DNA of 36,666 bases. It comes from Spirosoma fluviale. GTDB taxonomy: Bacteria > Bacteroidota > Bacteroidia > Cytophagales > Flexibacteraceae. Positions 8,502-15,079 of the stretch are shown here, one piece after another. The notes beneath the pieces were generated by a model. That model was given only the letters and a program-made list of their open reading frames with translations, searched no databases and had not been told where the DNA came from. Made by a program: the position numbers and the translations under genes. Numbering within the stretch: the stretch's first letter is position 1; every line of letters starts with the position of its first letter. The DNA lies in NCBI GenBank assembly GCA_945883425.1, contig CAMCXM010000018.1:1-36666 (forward strand), in the 5' to 3' direction.

Positions 8502-8864
8502 GTGGCCATCAAACAATTGTTTCAAAAAGCGCTGCAGGGCATTCAGTTTGAAACCGGAAAGGCTGTGATCAAACCGGTATCCTTCCCAATTCTGAAATCG
8601 ATTGCCAACGTGGTGATTGACAATCCAACCTACAAACTGACCGTCGAAGGCCACACCGATGATGTGGGTGACGATGCCATGAACATGACCTTGTCTCAGG
8701 ACAGAGCCGATGCCGTAGCCAAATACCTGATCACGGTCGGTGCCGATCCGATGCGGGTAACAGGTGCAGGATTTGGAGAAACCCGTCCTGTGGATACCAA
8801 CGCCAGCAAAGCCGGCAAAGCCCGTAATCGTCGGGTAGAAATGAAAGTTGAATTCCTGAAATAA
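8502..8864 (+). CDS. Detached OmpA-like peptidoglycan-binding domain
   Basis: A 120-residue stretch in the same frame as the upstream barrel/TSP3 gene, separated only by the TAA at 8493-8495 and two codons. It holds a complete OmpA C-terminal domain: FETGKAVIKP at the start, VEGHTDD, the LSQDRADAVAKYL helix, GAGFGETRP and the closing NRRVEMKVEF. In the family these bind the diaminopimelate of peptidoglycan. Independent translation could start at GTG 8502, but there is no signal peptide, so a separately made product would stay in the cytoplasm where it has no ligand. It is best read as the 3' half of one gene broken by a nonsense change. The absence of further damage suggests a recent event, readthrough, or a sequencing error. 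Confidence 0.85.
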   Translation: MAIKQLFQKALQGIQFETGKAVIKPVSFPILKSIANVVIDNPTYKLTVEGHTDDVGDDAMNMTLSQDRADAVAKYLITVGADPMRVTGAGFGETRPVDTNASKAGKARNRRVEMKVEFLK

Positions 8865-8896
8865 GTCCTTCTCTATTTTTCAAAAACCACATCATG

Positions 8897-8923
8897 GGCT
8901 GTCCAAACGGGCAGTCTTTTTTT
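8897..8923 (+). terminator. Rho-independent terminator after the OmpA gene
   Basis: An 8-bp stem (GGCTGTCC with GGGCAGTC, two G-U pairs) and a four-base loop are followed by seven T. It lies 33 bp after the OmpA-domain stop and before the convergent glycosidase-like gene. Confidence 0.75.
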
Positions 8924-8951
8924 GTGAAGGTTTCTACCAAAACCGGTTATC

Positions 8952-9788
8952 TTACTTTCTTTGAATCCCAATCACATTCGGGATGTTCCCAAATTTTTTA
9001 TTCGTGTCATTTTCTCTATATCGTGTTTGGTAACTTCCCATCAGAGAAATTTTTTTGGCTTTTGTGTGGAGGTAAAAACTGCTGAGTAAGCCTCCTTCAA
9101 GATAAATGGCACGGTTAATCGTGGGAACCAATTTCAAGAGTTGGGACATGAAATCGTGGACCTGATAAGGTGACCTACAATGTACAAACAGGCAATTTCC
9201 CTCTGTATCGGTGCAGAGTATACACATGCTAAATTTACGCTCGTTACGCTCCCAGATTACTTTCTGATGACAATCTATAATTCGAATGCCTTGTACAACG
9301 GAATGGTATTGATCCATTATCCCTCGAGCATCCTGGCAGGTTTTATCTAAAATTTGGATTGGTGGAAGCTTAGAGTTTTTGGGGTTGAAAACAATGAAAT
9401 CCTGGTCCTCTGTAAACTCAGGATGTTGGATGTGGGTAAAGTTCCGTGTATACCCTCCATTCACTATCCCCTTCCAACCCGGGTGTTGGGTTTGCCCATG
9501 AAACATCCCTGCATTGATGCCAGCTAAGAGATTTTTCTCTTTGCACCAGCCATCCAAAGGTTTTTTCTTGAGATCATTTTCTGTGGCCAGCACAAGTCGG
9601 AAATTGAATTTGCTGGGGTCAATCTTAAGAATGGAAACTTTGGAATCGCCATGGCTTGATTTGGTTGGCAGAGGAGTGCTCGCAAACCACAAGCCTAGTT
9701 CCAGACATTCCCATTGGATTTGCGCATTGGAATTTAATGATATAATTAGAAAGCTTGAAAGCAGCTTATAACAGAGGTCTATTTTCAT
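8952..9788 (-). CDS. Exported phosphodiester glycosidase-like protein (NAGPA/DUF2233 type)
   Basis: A 278-residue protein with a signal peptide (about 1-22, ending NSNA). The INAGMF segment at 91-96 with following G..GIVNGG, and YLEGGLLSSFY near 229-239, match the two glycine-rich active-site motifs of the NAGPA domain (in the family NAGMF and YLDGGGSS). Family members hydrolyse or transfer sugars linked by phosphodiester bonds; the bacterial substrates are mostly unknown. The YLDGG aspartate is replaced by Glu, and GSS by LLSS, so the activity may differ. Base composition is more A+T-rich than the preceding genes, and it adjoins the accessory block, so it may have been acquired. It is convergent with the OmpA gene. 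Confidence 0.75.
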   Translation of the reverse strand: MKIDLCYKLLSSFLIISLNSNAQIQWECLELGLWFASTPLPTKSSHGDSKVSILKIDPSKFNFRLVLATENDLKKKPLDGWCKEKNLLAGINAGMFHGQTQHPGWKGIVNGGYTRNFTHIQHPEFTEDQDFIVFNPKNSKLPPIQILDKTCQDARGIMDQYHSVVQGIRIIDCHQKVIWERNERKFSMCILCTDTEGNCLFVHCRSPYQVHDFMSQLLKLVPTINRAIYLEGGLLSSFYLHTKAKKISLMGSYQTRYRENDTNKKFGNIPNVIGIQRK

Positions 9789-10304
9789 ATGTCAAGGATT
9801 TATAAATAGTTTCTAAAAAAGGTTTATTAGAATTACAATTCAAAGACTTAGCTGGTAATGTAAGCTCCCCCAAAAATAGTACGAGTTGAAAGAAGACAAA
9901 AAGTTTTACCTTTAAATGAACCCCTCCCCACTAACTGTACCAAAGCGTGTCTTAAACCCCAATTAACTGGACAGTTTTTTTTATGCAGGTCCGCCTATCA
10001 AATTCCGACCAAAAGACCAGAAAGAGTTCTGGCTCAATAAAGGGGAATAAAAAAGCCAACCCAAAAGGAGGGCTGGAGAAACTATGCCTAAACGAGACGA
10101 AAACAACTAAAAATGAGAGGATTTGAACACAAAACGCTCTTAAAACTAAGGAAGAAGGCTACTGAAAAAGGAATCTGGAACATAAAACCCGAATCTAAAT
10201 CCCAAGCCCCGTCCCTCTGCTGCCCCCGTCCCCCGATCCGCTGAGGACAATCCCCATAGCTTGCCAAAACTACTGAAGCTTCTCCCGACAAGTCGGGACA
10301 GGCA
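9789..10304. other. Non-coding stretch at the edge of the accessory block
   Basis: No gene with convincing codon use is seen in these 516 bp. Small inverted repeats occur at 10017-10032 (CCAGAA/TTCTGG) and 10283-10298 (TCCCGAC, AA, GTCGGGA). Phrases such as CTCCCCCAAAAATAGTAC and TAACTGTACCAAA resemble insertion-sequence ends, but no transposase or matching terminal pair was found. Confidence 0.4.
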
Positions 10305-10362
10305 GTGCAACAGCGGCTTCATTGTTGGCCCGCTGGGCCCAACGAAGCCTTAGTTGTTGTAC
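10305..10362 (-). other. attC-like recombination site (site B), downstream of orphan gene 2
   Basis: Read on the minus strand, this 58-bp segment starts with GTACAAC and ends with GTTGCAC, which are complementary except at one position and approximate the integron core sites RYYYAAC and GTTRRRY. Between them, GGCTTC and GAAGCC plus TTGGGCCC and GGGCCAA form a long imperfect stem around a short loop. It lies 51 bp after the stop of the gene ending at 10414, where an attC would be expected in a gene cassette. Confidence 0.5.
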
Positions 10363-10413
10363 GCATTTAAATTATCATTTTTCAAATTGTTATTTCGCCT
10401 TATAATTAAGTAC

Positions 10414-10851
10414 TTATGGAATCCAGTTTAGGTCACCAAAACGTTTAGCATTATTTAAATTAGTGAAAAATCCAAATTCTTGTCCTTCAGGCTCAATCCA
10501 CTTATAATGGTCTAAAAATTCATACAAGTCTGCGCACCAGCTGCCATCTGGGGGATAAGCAGCAGGATCAGCGCCAAACATTGTTGCTGAACTAGCTAAA
10601 TAATTTCCTTTATCTCTAATATTAAAGTCATCAAAATTTGACATTATTCCATCAATGATATTTTCAGGAAATGAATAATTAACAGTAGGGTCAAAATGAG
10701 CTTGCAATACGTAATAATTAACCTCATGATAATCCAGGAATTCTAGGATAGTTTCTTTGTGATTAGGTTTTCTTAAGGAAGAAATTATTACTTCTTGAAT
10801 TGATAAGTTATTCTCATTTGATAAATCATCTCCACCTTCTCTCTTTTTCAT
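10414..10851 (-). CDS. Orphan hypothetical protein in cassette-like unit 2
   Basis: A 145-residue acidic protein that I do not recognise. The ATG at 10851 is chosen. An upstream TTG at 10887 keeps the frame open but lies within the attC-like palindrome, so it is unlikely. The protein begins MKKREGGDD and has a central FDDFNIRDKGNYLASSATMFGADPAAYPPDG segment (given in part) and an aromatic C-terminus ending FGDLNWIP. No signal peptide or membrane segment is present. Its DNA is clearly more A+T-rich than the flanking core genes, which suggests foreign origin. It is on the same strand as the preceding GIY-YIG-like gene and the recombinase remnant, with attC-like palindromes on both sides, so it looks like a mobile cassette gene of unknown function. 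Confidence 0.65.
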   Translation of the reverse strand: MKKREGGDDLSNENNLSIQEVIISSLRKPNHKETILEFLDYHEVNYYVLQAHFDPTVNYSFPENIIDGIMSNFDDFNIRDKGNYLASSATMFGADPAAYPPDGSWCADLYEFLDHYKWIEPEGQEFGFFTNLNNAKRFGDLNWIP

Positions 10852-10881
10852 AAGTAATTTTTGATTAATATTTTTTGTTGC

Positions 10882-11024
10882 ACACAACGTTTTGCAGCTA
10901 CCCGAAGGTGGCGATTTTAACCACTAAACTTCATGCGAAGAACCAAACTTTGATTAATAGCAAATGTGTCTGCGGGGCAAGATGCCGCCACTTTTGGGTA
11001 GGTTCTGTTAGCGGTTCGTTGTTT
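10882..11024 (-). other. attC-like imperfect palindrome (site A) between the two orphan genes
   Basis: On the minus strand the segment starts just after the stop of the upstream gene with ACAACG and ends with CGTTGTGT. Inside, 16-nt arms at 10898-10913 and 10986-11001 are complementary at 14 of 16 positions (CTACCC..AA..GTGGCG type). A 72-nt centre separates the arms. Length (143 bp), complementary ends and position between same-strand genes fit a long attC site, though the core motifs deviate from RYYYAAC/GTTRRRY. Confidence 0.5.
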
Positions 11025-11030
11025 TCATTT

Positions 11031-11627
11031 CTATAATTCTAGTGTTTCTGGTAGTCCGTAAAATTTAATATCGCTTATGTTTTTTATAAGGATTGGTGTT
11101 TCGTCTTTTCTGCGTTTACTTAATGCCATTCCTCTGTCTGCTAATTCTGCCCAAGCTTCTGTTGAATCATATATGCTATTCATAATTGCGGCTTCAAACC
11201 GTGCTCTTTCTCGTTTATCAGGAACTTGGGCAACAAAAACTTTAAACGATTTTAACTGATTTTCAACGGCATTTAAAATTTCCTCTTTTCGCTCGTTAAA
11301 TTCTTCACGATGTGTCCTTGCGTATGACCAACCGTGCCAAATTTCTACTCGTCTGCCTTGTTCGGCTGCTTTTACATTAAACACTGTATAGTTTCCGTTT
11401 TTGTATTCTAATGTATGTTGTCTAAATCTTTTTTTAGTAGATTTTGTAATTCCCGCACAATAAATCAAGTAACCGTCTTTATATTTAAACGTCCAAAGAT
11501 AAATACCTTCCGTATCAGGAATTAGATCAAGGTTATTCTGATTTTCGTAACCTGTCCACGAAAAGGGTCCTTGCCATACTATTTCTCTAACTTCAGTTTT
11601 TGATATGTCAATTCGTTGAAATTCCAC
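11031..11627 (-). CDS. GIY-YIG-like domain protein in cassette-like unit 1
   Basis: A 198-residue protein starting at a GTG (11627). The segment GIYLWTF at 41-47 followed by YLIYCAGITKS (53-63) fits the paired GIY and YIG strands of the GIY-YIG nuclease fold, with Cys-Ala in place of Ile. The downstream basic KKRFRQH at 65-71 and E145 in RARFEAAIMN could be the catalytic Arg and the metal-binding Glu. The fold is therefore plausible, but the substrate is unknown; relatives range from restriction enzymes to repair nucleases. No signal peptide is seen. The gene is A+T-rich, is followed 7 nt after its stop by an attC-like palindrome and is preceded by a recombinase remnant, so it resembles the first cassette of an integron-like array. 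Confidence 0.7.
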   Translation of the reverse strand: MEFQRIDISKTEVREIVWQGPFSWTGYENQNNLDLIPDTEGIYLWTFKYKDGYLIYCAGITKSTKKRFRQHTLEYKNGNYTVFNVKAAEQGRRVEIWHGWSYARTHREEFNERKEEILNAVENQLKSFKVFVAQVPDKRERARFEAAIMNSIYDSTEAWAELADRGMALSKRRKDETPILIKNISDIKFYGLPETLEL

Positions 11628-11669
11628 GTTTAGTTCGTCATTCGTTTGGATTTTGTTCTACAATAACCG

Positions 11670-11703
11670 CTAACTTGTTAATATCCGCAGGTCCGAAAGT
11701 TAG
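11670..11703 (-). other. Short inverted repeat (site C) between recombinase remnant and first orphan gene
   Basis: CTAACTT and AAGTTAG form a perfect 7-bp pair separated by 20 nt. The minus-strand outer ends read TCCTAAC and GTTAGCG, which partly resemble integron core sites. It lies about where an attI or a truncated attC would be. It is the weakest of the three sites. Confidence 0.35.
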
Positions 11704-11813
11704 GATAGTTTTTATTGATTGAAAAACAAGGTGTTACGCTGAGTTGGACTTTCGCAATTTGAATTGCGCCGCCATATTGCAATACAAATTCCGCAGGTTT
11801 TTCAGAGAGGTTT

Positions 11814-12110
11814 TTACTTCTCATTTTTCTTTTCATTTTTTAGTTGAAGTGCCCGGTCCAGCGGACTTTCAATGTTGTTGATTTTCTTCTGGATTACATG
11901 TGTGTAACGGAGAGTGGTGCGAACATCGTTGTGCCCCAGCAAGTGGTGAACAAACGTAACATCAATTCCATTTTCTACCAAATGAGTTGCGTAACTGTTC
12001 CGAAGTGAGTGGAATGAAATACCTTTTGGCAACATCAGGGTTTTGTACACCTGGTTGAAAACGGCCTGCGCCGTTCGGGTGCTGATTGAAGTGATCCCGG
12101 AATTTTCAAT
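11814..12110 (-). pseudogene. Tyrosine recombinase/integrase remnant (C-terminal catalytic half)
   Basis: Only the C-terminal part of a tyrosine recombinase remains. HSLR (H and the second catalytic Arg), LLGHNDVRTT (second His) and the nucleophile Tyr in LRYTHV are intact, followed by SPLD, a C-terminal motif shared by integron integrases and related Bacteroidota recombinases. Homology can be followed upstream of the first ATG (12050) through STRTAQAVFNQVYK to about 12090, and then stops; an in-frame TGA lies at 12111-12113. The N-terminal core-binding domain and the first catalytic Arg are missing, so it cannot be active. The break abuts a 1.3-kb repeat field that probably replaced the 5' half. 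The enzyme may once have moved the neighbouring cassette-like genes. Confidence 0.8.
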
Positions 12111-12255
12111 TCAAAACTATTTGAGGTGGATTTCCGTCCTGAAAAAAAAGCCGAATTCCAATCCTTTTACTTTTTTGCTTTTTAGGTATGGCAGTGCTGA
12201 CGAGATGTGCCGGGTTCCAGGAGCGTTTTTGCCTGGATTTGTTGTGGTCGGTATC

Positions 12256-12604
12256 GAAGTTCAGACCGCGGCTCATCCCCAAGCCGGATTGCATTCATCC
12301 TGGAAATCCTTTGATCTTATAAATCCTGCTTGCCAAGCTTTAGCATGGGTTCAGACAACTAAGGGGCAGCCAACCCAATTTGTCAGAATCAGAATTTGCA
12401 GGATTTGCAGATTTGCGGGATTTGAAATTGCATTCATCCTGTCAATACTTAAATCCTGGTTCAGACAACCAAGGGCAGCTGACCGATTCAATATTCCGTA
12501 CCTAGCGGCACTAGGGCCAAATGTTGGTTGTCGTTTCTACCAATAGCCGGCACCCAAGGGCGCCAATGCAATTCCTTTGAAATTTGAGCCTGCCACTTTG
12601 AACT
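12256..12604 (+). repeat. Long direct repeat, copy 1
   Basis: This about 350-bp segment begins GAAGTTCAGACCGCGGCTC and runs through a CGTACC...CTACCAATAGC module (12497-12564) to GCCACTTTGAACT. It is near-identical to 12702-13030. Small indels and substitutions distinguish the copies, so the duplication is not brand new. No long conserved reading frame is shared between the copies. Confidence 0.85.
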
Positions 12605-12701
12605 AATGCCCCCATCGGGCGAAGTTCCACTTCGTTCGGACTATTTTAAGGCCTCTGGCCTTCATGCGCTATTTCCCAAATGGTGGGTAGCAGTCGGCAC
12701 A

Positions 12702-13068
12702 GAAGTTCAGACCGCGGCTCATCCCCAAGCCGGATTGCATTCATCTTGGAAATCCTTTGATCTTATAAATCCTGGTTCAGACAACCAAGGGGCAGCCAAC
12801 CCAATTTGTCAGAATCAGAATTTGCAGGATTTGCAGATTTGCAGGATTTGAAATTGCATTCATCCTGTCAATACTTAAATCTTGATTCAGACAACCAAGG
12901 GGCACCCAACCCATTCAAGATTTCGTACCTAACGGCACTCTGGCCAAATGTTGGTTGTTGTTTCTACCAATAGCCGGCACCCAAGGGCGCCAATGCAATT
13001 CCTTTGAACTTTGAACCTGCCACTTTGAACTCTTTTCCTTTTGATCTTTGAGTTCTTACTTTTCACTT
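12702..13068 (+). repeat. Long direct repeat, copy 2
   Basis: This is the second copy of the segment at 12256, again containing the CTACCAATAGC module (12924-12991). It is followed by a CTTTGAA heptamer-like run and a tail (TTTGAGTTCTTACTTTTCAC) that recurs in copy 3. Confidence 0.85.
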
Positions 13069-13076
13069 TACAGCCC

Positions 13077-13236
13077 ATTCACTATTCCGTACCTAGCGGC
13101 ACTCTGTCCAAATGTTGGGGATTGTTTCTACCAATAGCCGGCACCTAAGGCGCCAATGCAATTCCTTTGAACCTTGAACTTGCCACTTTGAACTCTTTTC
13201 CTTTTGACCTTTGAGTTCTTACTTTTCACTTTACAT
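13077..13236 (+). repeat. Long direct repeat, partial copy 3
   Basis: This copy starts within the repeat at ATTCCGTACCTAGCGGCAC, includes the CTACCAATAGC module (13088-13154) and the same tail as copy 2, and lacks the 5' half. The stretch 12111-13390 as a whole contains these copies, small hairpins (AAGGCC/GGCCTT near 12648) and no supportable gene. Confidence 0.8.
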
Positions 13237-13311
13237 CTCAATCATCCTTCGGCGCTTCATTTGTTTGGTTATCAATTGCTTTATTGGATTTTTACTGCAT
13301 TATTCACTACC

Positions 13312-13324
13312 GGGACGGAGTCCC
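13312..13324. repeat. Small perfect hairpin
   Basis: GGGAC, GGA, GTCCC. It lies in the repeat field just before the larger inverted repeat at 13340. No T-run follows. Confidence 0.5.
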
Positions 13325-13339
13325 TGCTAATTACTCAAA

Positions 13340-13370
13340 GTTCGTAGAGTGCTGCGCAAACTCTACGAAC
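13340..13370. repeat. Perfect 11-bp inverted repeat
   Basis: GTTCGTAGAGT and ACTCTACGAAC are exact complements around a 9-nt loop that itself contains TGCGCA. It could be a REP-like hairpin or a recombination site. It is followed by two AAGCCAGC-like words and then the heptamer array. Confidence 0.75.
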
Positions 13371-13390
13371 AAGCCAGCTAAGCCAGCATC

Positions 13391-13460
13391 ATTCATCACT
13401 CATAACTAATCACTCATAACTAATCACTCATCACTCATCACTCATCACTCATCACTCATC
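13391..13460 (+). repeat. Heptamer tandem array, ten units
   Basis: Ten consecutive 7-nt words: ATTCATC, ACTCATA, ACTAATC, then mostly ACTCATC. The array contains the stop codon and last codons (SDE) of the J-domain-like gene on the minus strand. Confidence 0.9.
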
Positions 13461-14455
13461 ACCTCCATCTCTTCTTCCATCACCGAAAAAAGCATTTTTA
13501 ATTCGGCTCCGTCTGCTTCCTGGAGTATCCGGATGCGGGTCCGGTAACCCTGAACCGCGGATTCAATGCCGGCTTTTTCCGATTTGATCAGCTGCTGCAA
13601 TGGCTTTTCGGAGCCCGATGCCACGGCGTCAAACAAAAAGCCATAGTCGGTTTTCAGTTGAGCGAGTTGCTTGCGGAGTTCGGTTTTCTGCTCTTTCAAT
13701 ACCTCAATGTACTGACGGAGTTGCGGGTCGTTCAACTGACCGAGCCTTTGTTTCTGGCTGGTGAGGAATTCGGATTCCAGTTTCAGCAGCCCGATGAAAT
13801 CCTGGTTTCCATACGCCACGGTGATCTGTTTGCTGATTTCTTCTTTTTCGGCTTTTCGTTCCGGATCGGTTTCCAGGTCGGGATGAAACACTTTCATCAA
13901 TCCTGTATACACCGTTTTGACCGATCGTTTCAGTTGTTGGGCCTGTTCATCCTTTTTGCGATACCGTCTGTTTTTCTGGTGTTCGTCTCTCGCTTTCTCC
14001 CATGGCTCCTTTTCATTCCATTGTTCGGTTTCTGTGGATCCGGCTTCCGGAAGATCGTCGATCTGGTCCAGGTCGTCTGCTTGTGGTAATTCAGCGATCG
14101 GTTCGTCCGAGTAGCGGTTGAACATGGCCTTCAGATCGTCATCCGCGGCACCGGTTTTCCGGATCTGATGCAATAAATAATCGGTCACATTTTTCTTCTG
14201 GTAACGGGAAAGACTGCCACCAAGGAGAAGATTTTCAAGGTCCATCAGAAAGTGTTTGCGGACGGTCCGCAGTGTTTCGTAGAGGGGAAGTACCGCCTGC
14301 CGGTAATCGGACAAGGCATCGGGAAGGTGCTTTTGCAGGAACGAAAGTTCTGTGGTTGCCTTCTCCACTTCACCCGAAAGCTTGTCGAAGGCCAGCCGGA
14401 TGCCAGATGCATTCTCTGCCGGTTTACCAGTGGGTGACAAATGTTGGTTTTCCAT
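13445..14455 (-). CDS. J-domain-like coiled-coil protein
   Basis: A 336-residue, highly charged cytoplasmic protein. Long helical, probably coiled-coil segments lie at about 20-75 and 240-336. Residues 176-230 resemble a J-domain: helix (VKTVYTGLMKVF), the HPD tripeptide at 191-193, then charged helices and AYGNQDFIGLLKLE. HPD is the motif by which J-proteins stimulate Hsp70 (DnaK) ATPase. The region before it is acidic and low-complexity (about 117-175). It may be a specialised DnaK partner; the client is unknown. The C-terminal three codons and stop are made of heptamer repeat sequence, so the original C-terminus may have differed slightly. No operon partner is apparent. Confidence 0.65.
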   Translation of the reverse strand: MENQHLSPTGKPAENASGIRLAFDKLSGEVEKATTELSFLQKHLPDALSDYRQAVLPLYETLRTVRKHFLMDLENLLLGGSLSRYQKKNVTDYLLHQIRKTGAADDDLKAMFNRYSDEPIAELPQADDLDQIDDLPEAGSTETEQWNEKEPWEKARDEHQKNRRYRKKDEQAQQLKRSVKTVYTGLMKVFHPDLETDPERKAEKEEISKQITVAYGNQDFIGLLKLESEFLTSQKQRLGQLNDPQLRQYIEVLKEQKTELRKQLAQLKTDYGFLFDAVASGSEKPLQQLIKSEKAGIESAVQGYRTRIRILQEADGAELKMLFSVMEEEMEVMSDE

Positions 14456-14647
14456 TCTTCAGACCGGGTCGGAATCCGGATGGCAAAGGTTGTTCTGGAG
14501 AAATTCAAAACCAATCCTTTCATGCAACGAAATTGTCAGGGCTGTTTCCGGGTTTCAGCATACCAACTATGATTATTCGAGATTAATATTTGGTGAACAC
14601 AATGAAATTCAACAGAATTGTAGCCCGGTTTCAACCGCCCGGATCTC

Positions 14648-15055
14648 ATGCACCAGGACCTCATCAATCAGATAAAACAGCTTGTTTCTCAGCATCCCGA
14701 AAATCTACAGTTGCGTTTTCTCTTCGCTGACCATCTTCTGGAACATGGAGCCCTCGATAAGGCGGAAAGCGAATTTAAGGAAGTCTTGAACCAGACCAAC
14801 GACACCCATATCTTGTCACGGGCAGGTCTGGCTCGGATCGATTTTCTGAAAGAATCTTATCAAACCTGCCGGCAAACGCTTGAATATTTGATTTCTGTTG
14901 GTTTTGATGATCTAAATGTACGGTTGCTTTATGCCCGATGTCTTTTGAAGCAAAGCAAACTGTTCGAAGCTTGTCAGCAATACCGCAATGTGATGGTGTT
15001 GGATCCGTTTTTTAAAGATGACGAACTGGAAGAAATCCGGTTCACCTGTGCCTGA
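14648..15055 (+). CDS. Small TPR-type protein
   Basis: A 135-residue helical protein with about three tetratricopeptide-like helix pairs: HPENLQLRFLFADHLLEHGALDKAESEFKEVL (given in part, about 16-47), then ARIDFLKESYQTCRQTLEYL and LLYARCLLKQSKLFEACQQY. Such repeats mediate protein-protein contact. No signal peptide, no catalytic motif and no partner domain are present. In some genomes a similar TPR segment precedes an AAA+ ATPase domain, but here a stop follows. It is convergent with the rhomboid-like gene, with 24 bp between stops. The exact role is unknown. Confidence 0.7.
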   Translation: MHQDLINQIKQLVSQHPENLQLRFLFADHLLEHGALDKAESEFKEVLNQTNDTHILSRAGLARIDFLKESYQTCRQTLEYLISVGFDDLNVRLLYARCLLKQSKLFEACQQYRNVMVLDPFFKDDELEEIRFTCA

Positions 15056-15079
15056 AAGCGGTCCTTTCTGATTGTTGTT

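Noticed and set aside
9840-10080. Insertion-sequence remnant
   Set aside because: A few IS-end-like words occur but there is no transposase fragment, paired terminal repeat or target duplication.
10088-10291. Small minus-strand open frame after attC-like site B
   Set aside because: Its start would be a TTG inside a hairpin and the residues look like random translation; a cassette gene there cannot be supported.
12043-12546. 167-residue open frame on the plus strand
   Set aside because: It runs antisense to the recombinase remnant and then through the direct repeats; the matching part of copy 2 does not keep one equivalent frame, so it is not a conserved gene.
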